From positions 2,344,517-2,408,516 of the forward strand of contig NC_090956.1 in the NCBI RefSeq assembly GCF_040807025.1: a stretch of DNA of 64,000 nucleotides, written 5' to 3'. The position numbers were made by a program, and so were the translations under genes. Below, piece after piece: positions 21,579 to 33,175 of the stretch. The stretch's first letter is position 1. Each line of letters starts with the position of its first letter. The notes beneath the pieces were generated by a model that did not search any database, was not told where the DNA came from, and saw nothing but the letters and a program-made list of their open reading frames with translations. Source of the DNA: Struthio camelus. Lineage: Eukaryota > Chordata > Aves > Struthioniformes > Struthionidae.

Positions 21579-24500
21579 CTGAGAAGCAAGAGCAAGAACC
21601 TCGTCCAGGAAGGCAGAGAGGAGGGTTTCAAGCACGCAGATGTCCTGCAGGACTCCGGGGCCAAAAACTAGGTGGGCTAGCTGGGTGGCGGTGAGGTTGT
21701 CGGTGACATCGACCTGCAAAGGAAAAGGGAGCCCGTGAGAGAGAAGCCAAAGGTTGCTGACAAAGGGAGAGCTAAGGCCCCCGGAGTGGGCGGAATTGCG
21801 GGCCTTGGGAGGATGAGGTGGGCTGGGGCTGGGGCTGAGGCAGGGGGGCTGTGTCCTCCTTGAATTGGAGCAGGCAGGAGAGGCGTTAGCCTCGTGCATG
21901 GCAAGGGCGGTGGTAGAGCAGGCTGGTAAGGCTGTGCGAGCGCAGCGGTCTCGGTCCTTTCTGAGTGTGGAGGCACACTAACCCCACTGAAATCTGCCAC
22001 TAAGGTGAGGAGATCTTCCTAGCGAGCAATAGCTGCGAATGCACCCAAGTTGTCTTGCAGCCAGTGGAGGCATGTTCCGTGGTCCAAAGGAGACAGAGAG
22101 GCTGGGGCAGAAGAGAGGCCAAGAGTGAGGCGGTGGCCTTTCCTTGCGGCTGGCTAGAAAGGCGAGGAGGGCCACCGAGTGGGCTGTGGGAGGGTTAGGT
22201 CCGTCTTACCTGCGTCGGTGCATTGGCTTTGGAGGAAGGTGAAGACAGCGCTAGAGATGCCTTGCAGCTCCCCGGGCAAGAGGGCTACGTATGCCTGGCT
22301 CCCGGAGGACACGCTGGGGAGGGAAGTGACATGGGAAAGAGGTAATTCTTGCTGTTGAGGTGGTGGCGGTAGTGCTAGGGGTGGGAGGGCTGCTTTGTCA
22401 GGGAGAAGAGGGGCGCAGAGAGGGCAGCGGAGAAGGACGGGAAGGCCTGCTTGCTCGGAAGTGGGCGAGTGCTTTGCATGGGAAAGGGCGGGCTGGCAAG
22501 GGCTTTGGAGAGGTGAGGGCAGGGCAGGCGCTGTGGCAGGGTTATCTGTCGGCAGAGGTTTCTCTAGGGTGGTGTTAGAAGTCCTGAGAGATGGTGGTGG
22601 TGCAAGTGCCCTAGTGCTGGAGTCTTGTGCCTGCTGAGTGACTGAAGGCTTTGGAGAGGCTAGGCAGTGGGCAATTACGCGCTGGCGAGGCGGTGCTGCC
22701 AAATGCCAAGTGGGCAGCTTTCTGAGTAGGCAGCAGAAGCGGCGGGGTGGGAAGCGTTTGTCAGAGCAAGAGCGGTGGGGTGCAGGTGGCAGAAGGCGAG
22801 CTGTGCCATGGCCGCACGTGGGCATGAAAGTGTGGGCAAGGGGGGAAGTTGGGTCGAGCTTGGGAGTGTTGTTTGTGGGCCCAAGGCTGCTGTGCGTTTT
22901 GCTTGTGCTTTCGTGGGTTGGTGCAAAGCAGGAGGGTTGTTGGCAGCGTATTGTTCACTGCTGTGCGTGGGGCAGAGGGGAGTGTGTGTGCGGGTTGGTG
23001 TCAGCGCTGCCCTTTGGAGTGTGTTGTACAGCTGAATGGAGTTGATGAGGCCCCCTATGTGCTGTACTCTGCTGCTGCTAGGTTTTCCTGCTGCTGGTGG
23101 TGGCGGCAGCGTTGTCGGCCGAGGTGGACCGTGTTGTGTTTGGCAGAGACGCTAAGTGAGGCTAGCGTGTTAGGAACCGTGTTGCTGTGCTTGGCCGTAG
23201 TTTGAGTGAAGGGACTGAAGATGTGACCGTAGGTGCCTGCTGGAGCACGTCTGTAAATAGTAGTGTGTTGTGGGGCTGCTGCTGAGCACAAGGGAGCGCT
23301 GCAGGTGGCTTGGCCGCTTCCAAACCACCGCGCTTTGTATTTTTATTTGACAGAGCAAAGGCGCCGGTGGCCTTGTATACTCACAGGGCTCTGAACGTGT
23401 CGCAGGCAGAGAGGTGGGAGAGGAAGGCGGGAAGGTTCTCCTTGGCAGCGCTGAGGAGCAGCAGAGCGAGTCTGGCGAAGAGTCCAGTGGGCAGGGCTGA
23501 AGGCTGGAAGCTCTGCCTCGAAGTCTGCCATAACTTGGAACGGCAAGTTGGTCCTCTGCTGCTGCTTCTTGAAGCTGGTTGCTGCCAGCTGAAGGAGAAT
23601 GGTCATGAGGATCCGTGAGACGGCCGGATGAAAAAGGTTGTAGCAGTGCAAAGCCCCAGGGAGCGCGCTGTCGGAAGAGGTTCTGGGCAAGTCCCAGAGA
23701 GGGGAGGACACCAGCTGGACGTGTCCTGGAAACCTGCCATATGGGCAGCGATCACCACAAGGTGGGTGTGAGAGTCGCAGCGGGTGTGCTTGCACGGAGC
23801 AGGCTGCCGGCTGCAGTGGTCGGGGAGGGGGGCACGGCAGGCCGTGTGGCCGCTGGCCTGTTGTGACAACAGAAAGGTGAGGGCGCCGGTTTTCTCTCCC
23901 ATGTCTGTGGAGAGAAATGAGAAGTAGCTGCGGGCCCAGGTTGCTCCATGGGGCTCAGTCCCGAGGTTTTGTGGTTTGGGTTGATAGGACCTCAGTGTTG
24001 TCATTAGGGTGTGCTTCCGTATGATCCAGCTGTTAGGTCTTTCGCACTGGCATTGGAACGCTTTGGCTGAAGAGCTGTGATGAGGTGTTGTATGTGTTCT
24101 CTTTTGTTGCTGCTTTTGTCTGTTTGAGACAGAAGCTCAGTATCATTATCGAGGGTGAGCTTAACAAGTGCCAGGCTTGTTACAGTCCAGACTGAGTGGG
24201 TCCACAGGGAACTTGGCAATGTCACAACGCTTACCTGGGCCGCCTCTCTGTTGAATTGGTCTGAATACTGATGGATTTCCTCTGTTGGGTTGTTGTGCAG
24301 TTTGGCAAGGATCTGACACATCTCCTCCTCCTCGTTAAAGGCACTGGATTGAAGTGTGAGCGACACTAGTTGTGGTGGAGACAGTTTGCCTTCTCCTGTT
24401 TTTTCGTACAAAGTTGAAGAATTTCTTGAGACCTGTTTAATCCACCCAGCAGGACAAAACTTTTTCATAGCTAACATCAGAAGAGATGGAAAAATCAGCT

Positions 24501-27500
24501 AAGATATACTATTAAGGCTGGTATCGAACTGGTATCTCATGCTGTAACATGGCTAATGAATTGGTAAAACTAAGAATCATGGGTAGATCTGATTGGTTAT
24601 GTACACTAGAGTACTGACTATGTAAGAACTTACCTTTGCTTAAAAGTTGTAACAAAAAACTGCCAGGGGTCCTCCTTGTGCTCCCAGCCAAGAGGTACCT
24701 TATTGTTAGTAACAAAAACTTAGCAACTAAGTTATCTGACTCCTGATGCTCAGTACTGGTGTCTGCGAATGAACAAAAGAGAAAGCATAATTTTATCATA
24801 GCTAAACTGATAGGTATTACCACTGACCTCAGACTTCTGAGTGCGAAATGCCACAATGTAATTGTATATGTCCATTTTGCCAGGTGCAGGGATTTCAGAG
24901 AAGATGGTGTTGATCCCAGCAATCCTATAGAAGGAAGAAGCCTGGAGTGAGCGAGGACTCTTGGGAGACAAGCCTGCTTGCTAAAAGCTCTTGTGAAATA
25001 TTTCGGGGTTGTTCCCTCTGGCTGTCCTAAAAATAAATATATTGGAAGAATCAAAATAACAGATTGAAAAAACCTGGCTTTGTTGTTGCCTGGGGAGTTT
25101 GTCATTGATTTCAGTGGAGGCAAAGTGAGTCCAAATGGAGGTCTTCTAAATATCCTGTCCCAAGAGAAAGCTTGGGTCCAATTAGCATTTGATTTCAGCA
25201 GCCTGTGGGCTAGTACATAAAGTAAGTAAATGCAAAATGAAGTGACTTGTGAAGACTTAAAAGACAAAAGGGTGAGAAGACCAAGAGCATCTGCCTCACG
25301 GCCTTGTTCTGCAACCACGGCACCATGTTCCCTCCTTTTGAAGTTCATCTGCCTCAGTCAATTATTCTTTCCCTTAATGGTTTACATCTCAAGCAACAAA
25401 AACCAGCTTTGGCTAGAGCTGTGACTCACAGAGACTTGTAGGAAGCGCCGGACGTGGTGTTGGGGATGTCTTGAAGAATGGTGGCATCAATGCCTGGCAG
25501 AACGGCCACGAGCTTCTTCTCAAATCCAAGACGGAAATGGTCACCTGTGAAGGTGGCAAGCGCGGAACGGAGCTGCTCCACTGTTCTTGCTAACATGGTG
25601 TGCTTCACCACCAGGGAGATATTGCAGGTGTTGGCAAAAGGCTGCAGCAGGAGCAAGAAATGTAACCATAGGCTCTGGGAGAGTACTTGCAGACTAGGAA
25701 GGGAATATTTCTTGGTGATGCGGTTTCTATTTCTACCCCATCAGTATTAGCAGAACACGCAACATCCATAAGGATTTTACACTGTAAGCAGTGTAACAGT
25801 GCAGCCAAGACCTGGCAAAATTATTCTGAAGCACCAGGTTACAGACAGGCCAAATTTCCAACAAAATCAGGAGAGAAGAATAAACCGTTTTTTTTATGTC
25901 CCCACCTCGATGTTCTGCAGCAGGCAAACATTGTGAAATGAATTTAACACAGCCGAAGCAACAAATGTTTATGTTCTCCTCTAGACCTTCAATTTTCAGG
26001 TCCTGGCCTATCTTTTGGATGAATACAAGGAACCGAAGACATGTGCTGTGGTACAGAGCTAGCTTGCATGGTTCTGGGAACAGGTGAGTTAGTTGTGATG
26101 CCATAACCCACTAGGAAGTGTTTTCTCTATGATCAGATTTTACCTGAAGCAGAGACCTGTAGGGTCTGAGTCTCGCAGAGTGAGACTTTGCATATCTGCT
26201 GTTAGCCTGATGAAAGGTATTGCATTTACAAGGAGCCAAAGAAGAGTCCTCAACTAAAGATCGTGTTAGAGGAGCCTCAGGAAATCATTGGCGCTGGGTG
26301 TACTGCCAGCACTGTGTATGTGGGAGAGGAAATACTTCAGCCTGAGCCAAAGACTAAACTGATGTGAATTAACATGGTGTAAATTAGTGGTAGCTGGCTC
26401 TCTTCTGAGCCTTGTTATTGTATGTGAGGTGGAAATCTGCGCAGTGTCTTTCACGCAGTCTGAGGTGGAACATGCAGGCACAGGCTGGTGGCAGCTGTGT
26501 CTGACCCAAGTGCAGGCTGAGTGTTTGGGGAATGCAGTGCTAGGCTGCACTGTCCCCTGCTGGCCCTGAGCCAGCTATGAGCTTCCCTGGCAAACGTGTT
26601 GTAACACCTTCCTTTTAGTCTAGGTTATTGCACGATTACCCTGGGGAAACTTCTGTCCCTCACAAATCTCTCCCACTGAGCCTCAAGAGCAAGCAGTCTG
26701 CAGTTACCTCCTCTAAAGCAGAGTTAAACTCATCGCAGTAAGCAGCCAACTCACTGAGACCAGGCAGCTTGGGTAGTCTGTCAAAGATTTCTTCGATGTC
26801 AGCAACAGAGCTGAAGACATCTGGGCAGAAGGTTAGCTGGGCAAGCTGGACAGCAGTCAGCTCCTCCGGGGGGGCCATCTGGAGCGGAAAGAGACAATTA
26901 GCTGTAATTACACATCTGCACTTGTTTGAATTGACCGTGTCAGCGTTTGTCTCCCTGCAGCTGTCCTGCACACCTTGTCCTCGAGGGGACTTGGTTCCAG
27001 GCTCGCTCTTCTGTTTGTAAAATGCAGGTTATGGTATTTAATGTTCATGATGAAGTAGTGGCATAAGGGCCAGAAAGACTCTGTTGTGTTCTGCAGAGTC
27101 ATGAAGGAGGAGATATTCTTTGCGCTAAAGGTGTTAGACTTCAATGGAAAAGACCCATTTTCCAAAAGTTAGTGATGGATTCTGGGTGTATATTTGGCCC
27201 GAGTGAGCTGGGTAGCTCTCAGAGCTCCATCTGGTGTTGCAGTGAGAGTAAGTGAGGCGCCACCAGAGGCTTTTCTGCAATACTGTTTGGAAACAACCCA
27301 TGTCTCCGCCCTGTCTGCCCCAGAAACAACGGCAAGTTATCCTCTCTGATGATCCTCTCTGTGAACTCTAAGACCAAGAGAGAATCTGGATGAGAGACAG
27401 GAGCTGAACCCAGGCCCTATGACTCCTGTGCATGCGCTCTAGCTGTAACAGCCATCCTTTCTGTTAGGTGCTATGTTATGGCAAAACCAATCAACCTGCT

Positions 27501-27896
27501 GGGGATTACTGCACTTCAAACGTGAGGGAAGAGTCACAAACTTTACAGCTGGACTTGTGGTAGCAGAGGGGACGATCTTGGCTCTCCTGAAGGAGATGGA
27601 GAAACGGCCATTGTTCCCAAGGAAGGGGGAAAGGGCAACATGTTTTTATTTTATGTTTGTTGTTCAAATGATTTTGTAATACTCTCTGACTCTCAGTGTA
27701 TAAACCCCAGGGTGATTTGTGTGGCTGCCTAAAAAGAAAACAGCTTTGCTCTAGGGCAGTAAAGCGTCACAAAGTGTCTAAATCAATATTCTTACCCCAG
27801 TAAAGTTTTCAGAGATGGCAAGAAAATCTGCGATGTTAGCAAGCGATCTGAATCACTGGAAGTAAAGAGTCATCCAGTTCTCAGCCCTCTGACTGT
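21579..27896 (-). pseudogene. Mesothelin-like gene block, copy 2 (broken)
   Basis: Same exons as copy 1, at 27796-27896, 26708-26878, 25430-25641, 24821-24924, 24634-24762, 24235-24470, 23385-23503, 22210-22313, 21983-22101 and 21579-21713. It shares the TGA of the first exon (tca at 27853-27855 on plus). The exon at 21983 has gained a TAG (22019-22021 on plus) where copy 1 has TAT (Tyr of ARYEDLL). Splice sites look preserved. A full-length mesothelin-like product from this block is therefore unlikely; the TAG is copy-specific, so decay continued after duplication. Confidence 0.72.
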
Positions 27897-28669
27897 CTGA
27901 AACACAACAATAACAAACTACTTACATTTCAGCGTAAGACTCAAAACCTAAGGCTCATTCCAGGATGTGAATGGAAAAGACAGAGAAACTAGCTGCAATT
28001 AGCACGCATGTAAGTGGTGAATCAACCTGGTTCTAGCTGGGTGGGCTTATGTCAGTGCAGTTCCTGGAAGACTATCACAAAGTGGTGTCTGGCAATTTCA
28101 TGGAAACTGGGACGAGTCGTTAAGCTTCTTCAGTTATGCTCCCTGAATCATAACAATCCAAAGGATCTCTCTATTTGAAACAGAAAAGGGGGAACAAGGA
28201 GAGTTAAGGGGGTTCGTTCTACTCTGTTTCACTACTCTCATTTGGAGACTGTCTTCTGCTCTATTTGCTGTCAACCACCATTGCTAGGATTATGCTTTTC
28301 TTGACCTGGAACTTTGCTAGTGCTGGAAGACTCTGACAAGAAAGCCTTGCCTTCTCTTTGCTGCTCGCTCCCATCTCGGTGCCATCCTCTCCCGCAGCCT
28401 GGCATGGGCACTTGGGTAACAGTGAAGTGCATGTACTGGCTCGGATAACTCGTCTAAGCTTAATTTTTCTCGGTTTCTTTGTTTTGTTTTGTTTTTTTTT
28501 TCGTTGCTGCTGTTTTTTGTCTAGGTTGACAGTTCCTAGATCCAGATGGGGCTGAGCAGGACTTCCTGCGGGGCGTGTGAACAAGGCTTTTCTGCAGCTG
28601 CTGCCCTCCCCGACCCCTCACACTGGCAGCACGGAGCAGCGAGGTATTTCTGTGCTTCCTCCGTTTACT

Positions 28670-29438
28670 GCGCTAATGAGCAGCACGGGCAGAACTGGGG
28701 GAGGGGGAGGGAGAGGGGGGCCGGGCGCGGCCCCTTCGCGCCCTGCGCGCTCCGAGGCACCGGCCAGGCCCCGGGAGCGCGGCGGGGCCTTCCCGGCCCG
28801 GAGCCGGAGCCGCGGCCCCGGCCCGGCCGGGAACCATCTCCCGCGGCCTTGGCGGGCGGCGCTGGCGGGGAAGCGGCCCGCCGCCCTCGCGGCCCGCGCC
28901 CACCTGGGAGGGCCCGATGAAGTCGTCCAGGTCGGTGAGCTGCAGCACCCCGCTGAAGGGAGACGCCATGGCGACCGCCGGCGGGGACCGCGCCGCGCTG
29001 CCGGAAAGCGCCGCGCTGCCGGAAAGCGAAGCCGGCATCAGCAGCCGCGGGGGGGGGGGGGGAGAGAAGAAGCGCGCATGCGCGGGTCGGGCTCGGGCGG
29101 GGGCGGGGCGGGCGCCATGATGGCGGCGAGGGCGGTGGCGGCAGAGCTGCGGGGCGGGGCGGGGCGGGGCGGGGCCCGGCCGCCTGCGGGGCGCGTGGTG
29201 GCCGCTGGGCTGCAGCGCGGGGTGCGAGGCCGAGGTTGGCTGCGGGCCGTGTGGGGAGGCAGTCGCGGCGGCCCTGGGCTGGGCGCCCGCGAGCCCCTGC
29301 GGAGAGCAGGTGGCCGGCGTGGGGGGACAGCGGCCCCCGGCCCGGAGCGCTCCGCCCCCAGAGCGGTTAGTGTCAGGAGGGCAGCGGGGGAGGTTCGTGC
29401 CCCTGTGGTGCGGCGGTTTGAGGCTGTCGCGCCTCCTT
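28670..29438. promoter_or_regulatory. CpG-island promoter of CIAO3, copy 3
   Basis: Near-identical to 9940-10721, with a GGGGC array reduced to five units (29151-29175), the poly-G run and the ATGATGGCGGC element retained. It lies furthest from CIAO3 exon 2 (about 20 kb). Confidence 0.75.
28904..28969 (-). CDS. CIAO3 exon 1, copy 3
   Basis: Same 22 codons, Kozak context and GTGGGC donor as copy 1, including the upstream in-frame ATG at 29036-29038. Downstream on minus the next phase 0 acceptor of good quality is the mesothelin-like exon at 26708-26878, so a chimeric transcript is possible. Confidence 0.6.
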
Positions 29439-30682
29439 CCAGTAACCTGCTGTGTCCCCCCGAGTGTGTGGCACTCTGCAGCTCGCAGGCCTGGAGTTAA
29501 GTAGGAGCCACGAGTAGTTCTTGGAAGGAAGCAGCTTTATTTCCATGAGGGGGAAGCGGTGGGGAAGGTGGTGCAGTAGCAGTTCAGGTTAGGTGGTAAG
29601 TCCTGCTTTCTGCTTGTGCACCAGCTGTGATCCCAAGTGCAGGATCTCCCAGGCTGGAGATTTCCCTGTGTCAGTGGTGTTTCAGGGGAAGCCTTGCAAG
29701 CTTGGGCTCGTAGGGAGTGGAGCATGATGCATAGGAAGAGGATTTTTATTCAGAGTCATTTCTCTGCGTTTTTGCAGAAAAGGTGGAAATTGCTGTATGC
29801 TGCGAGTAGGCAGGGAGGCATGTTATTTCCAGTCCCAGTTAGCTGTAGGCAAGGAGAGGGTGGGAGTGTCTAGGGCCTGATCTGGAACATGCTCTTGGAT
29901 TTTGTTTGTGCCACTCCTTTTAAAGTGTGAAGTTTGGACTCTAGAGAGCGTAGTTTACCAAGAAGCGCTCCAGGCTGTGCTGATTTCTGCTTTGGGAGCA
30001 GAAAGGTTTGAATAGTCCTTCTAATTTCATAACTCACAACCTCTCCCTTCAGTTCCTTGTGTTTGCTATTGTTGTGTGTGAAATTGTGTGTATATAATAG
30101 TTAGTGTGTCTTTTCAGTGCTGGGCTGATACCCCAGGAGGCTGCAGGTTTCATTTTATTTCTAAGGACTGTAAACAAGCCTTAAATAAGTTATGCAGAGG
30201 CTTATATGTGGACTCTGTTGAGGAGGGTCTCCTAGGGCCGTCAGCTTTTTGAATGTGTCCTTTCTGCTCCTTCGTGTGCCTCAACCCTGCCAACATCTCA
30301 GGTGAAAAAGTACAAGTGGTACCTTAGCTACAGACAAATTCGTTTTTACTTACGCATGAGAAACGATTTTCTTCTAACTGTCATAGACGCCATATAAGTG
30401 CAAGAACAGAGACCAGCAGAATGTGCAGTCAAGGTCACTTTTTATCTATCGCTCATTTATGTTCATATTTCTTAAGTACTCAAAGTTAAGGACTAATATT
30501 GAGCACACATTATAATAATTTGTATTATTTTTGTTAAATAGCAATAAATGCAGCCAGTGTTGGAGCTCAAACCACAATGCAAAGCACTGACGACAGAGAC
30601 ACTTTGCTCTGTTGCTCCAGTCAGTATCTTCAGCTGTGTGGGCATCAGCCCTCAGCACAATTGTAGAACTGAATAGACTTAC
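29439..30682. other. Single-copy sequence between duplication and signal-peptide exon
   Basis: The first bases after unit 3. If the exon at 30683 belongs to the mesothelin-like gene, this is the remnant of its first intron(s). I found no convincing second exon here. Confidence 0.5.
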
Positions 30683-30740
30683 CTAAAAAGAGTAGAATTA
30701 CAAGGGCAATTAAAAGTGGTGGCCTATCTTTTCCCTTCAT
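30683..30740 (-). CDS. Probable signal-peptide exon of a minus-strand secreted protein
   Basis: Minus-strand ATG at 30738-30740 opens MKGKDRPPLLIALVILLFL and is followed by one G and the consensus donor GTAAGT (phase 1). The basic start plus a 12-residue hydrophobic core is a textbook signal peptide. The 5' side has an acceptor-like TTTTTTCAG, suggesting a 5' UTR exon further up. The plus-strand mesothelin gene also starts with a signal-peptide exon ending in phase 1 on Gly, so I infer this is the original first exon of the minus-strand mesothelin-like gene, now cut off by unit 3. It could instead belong to an unrelated small gene. Confidence 0.5.
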
Positions 30741-32834
30741 TTTTCTTCTTTTCTTATGTCGATTGTCTTTTCAAGCCTGAAAAAATGTAAGTGATTTGTG
30801 AATCTTTTTTGAGGGCAAATACTCTCCTGAAATTGCCCTTATTGCCCAGATTGTGAGGACTGTGTTCTGCAGACCGCTGACTCCTGAGTGCCTCCTCAGT
30901 GTGGCTGTAGACCTCCTCACTGCTTGCTACAACCAGCCCTCTCCTCGATTCCTGCAGGGGCTTTCAGCCTTTTTTGAGGTGCGCTCCCAGGGCAGGTGTG
31001 GGTCCTTGCAGAGGGAATGGAAGCTCACCAACAGTCTGTGTCTGTCTTAAGTTGCCTCTGTGGCTCTGTTGGAAAGCTACCCTGGGCATGCTGCAGCTTG
31101 GGAGGTGCAGTTATAGGGGAAAAGATCCTGTTGGCGTCTCTGCTCACATCCCTTGGAACGAGTAGCAGCTCCATCGCAGGGATGGTGACTTGCATCCTTT
31201 TTGCTCCCAGGGTGGTGGTTGGTTCCAGGGAAATCTCAGTGGCTTCAACACTTGTGAAAGGGAGGACACTGAGGAATGTATGCCTTATACAAATAATCAG
31301 AGCTGATATTAAATCACCAATGAACAGAAACATTCTCCATATACTAAAACAGTCTCCTAAAAATTGACTCAAATTTTTGTAAGAGTATCTTTTTTTGTAA
31401 GTGGTTATTTTTTTGCCTGATATGCTTTCTGTGAGGTATACCTTCTGCTGGATGACCAGAGACATTCAAATGTTGTTTATAGTACAACTTTATTCTCAAA
31501 TACCAAAGTGGTGTTTTTTTTCTCTGTAACATATCTCTGCAAAGCAGCGCACATCCCCTACTGTGAATCCATCCTGTGTTTCAATCAATGCAGTAATACT
31601 TTGCCTGGAGAGAGTAGTCTGAAGTATCCTCTGTCCTGTTCGGCTAGCTGTGACCAGCCACAACCACTGACAAATCACTTGTATATACAGTGTTTGGAAA
31701 TGGTATAACATTTTACCTATCCTTTTCACTGTGCCACTATTTTAATAAAACTTGAGAGTGATTCAGGAATGGCTGGAATAGGCAAAGAATAACATCCAGT
31801 GCAACTGGAGTCCAAATTCTACCAAATTACCTGGAAGAGTATCAACATACACACTCCTACATAGAGTACCAACCTGTTCATTAATTATCATGAACTTAAT
31901 TGTTTAGCTGGACAGGAAAGTAGCCATACCTTCTAATACTTACTGTTTCTTCTTCCAGAACCTCATGAGTCCTAGAAAGCAACATGCAGTTCAGCAACCA
32001 CCTGCAGGAGTACCTTTTTCTCCAGTGTTACCTTTTTATGGAGCAACATCCAGCTGATTGCAGGGAACACAGTGAGTGATGCCAGGTGACTTCTTTGACT
32101 CCATTCCAAGGAGCAAAGGCCCAGCCCTTCCTAAGGCATCCTCACATAACTTGTGTCACTTGTTCAAAACATTGAACTCCAGTAAGAGCCTGTGTCTTCC
32201 TCCACCTATTCAGCATGGACATGAACAGCTTTAAAGTAAGAACAGCTTTTAAGTGAGAAGAGTCAAAGAATTTATAAAGACTTGATAGTGCAATTACATA
32301 GACATAATTTCTATCTTATTTTCCCAGTCAGGCTTGTGAGGGGCAGTTAAGAGCTGAAGAGCTCAGAATCTGGTAGGGTTAGAGCCCCCTAAAGTCTCCC
32401 CTCTAAAATTGTATCATGAAGTCGCTATTACAGTTATGTCAAACCAATACAGAAGAGTCACATACAATGTTTTAACAAACTGTCATTGCACTTACTGGTT
32501 GCTCTGCACTTATTCTGCTTACTGGTACAGGAAACATTTCCTCAGGAGGAAGTATAAAGAAAGGTGACCTAGCGTTAAATCTGTTTTAGCTATAAGGACA
32601 GTTTCTGTGCAGGCTTCTTTGGATACCTTTGGCGTGACGGGATAGGCTAATCTGTTATGATGTTCTTCTGAACCCAAAGGGATTGTTTGAATAAGCCCAG
32701 AATTGTTATGCCTTCACATGATTTTTCATAGCTATTTCTTCTATTCAGTATTCTCTCTTTTGGTTTAGAAAAGTGCTTCTGTATCCTAAAAAATTTGAAA
32801 TGGGTTCAAACTCCTGCTGGATTCAATGTAAAAA

Positions 32835-33175
32835 CCTATGGATAGGCACCTGTGAATTAGACCAAAGGTCCACCTAACTCTGCATGCTGTCAAAGACAGA
32901 AGCAGATGTTTCGGGATAGAGGGTGTGAAGAGGGAAGCTCCCCCCAGAACATCCCTGCTTTTAGCAGTCTGTCAGAAGGATTCATGAGCCAGAGGATGGA
33001 ACTGCATCTTTGTGTTTAAGAGCCCATGGTGGACTTGTCTTCCATGAGTTTTCTGATTGCGTTTTGGCATCTCTGATATCTGGTGGTCACGAATTCCATC
33101 CCTTAAGCTCCGAGCATGTGAAAGGTGCTTCCTTTCTTCTGTGTGTTAGGAAGCTCCTGCCCAGTAACAGAAAGG
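32835..33175. mobile_element. Degraded CR1-type LINE 3' remnant
   Basis: The stretch beginning ATTAGACCAAAGGTCCACC and the later GTGAAAGGTGCTTCC... segment match the order of the widespread sauropsid CR1 3' region (ACCAATGGTCCATCTAGCCC, then GTGAAGAAGTACTTCC). Boundaries are approximate, and the copy has no coding capacity. Confidence 0.6.

Larger units (their letters stand above)
19436..28111. repeat. Tandem segmental duplication, unit 2 (8,676 bp)
   Basis: Repeats unit 1 but lacks bases equivalent to 10354-11715; the junction at 20395-20396 has a 2-bp overlap (TG). It carries a 12-bp insertion near 19880 that is also in unit 3 but not unit 1. It ends where unit 3 begins with ACGAGTCG. Confidence 0.93.
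28112..29438. repeat. Tandem segmental duplication, unit 3 (partial)
   Basis: CIAO3 promoter and exon 1 again, followed by the first part of the spacer matching unit 1 up to 10721/29438, then single-copy sequence. It shares a 12-bp insertion with unit 2 (near 28556) but the spacer with unit 1. Confidence 0.92.
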
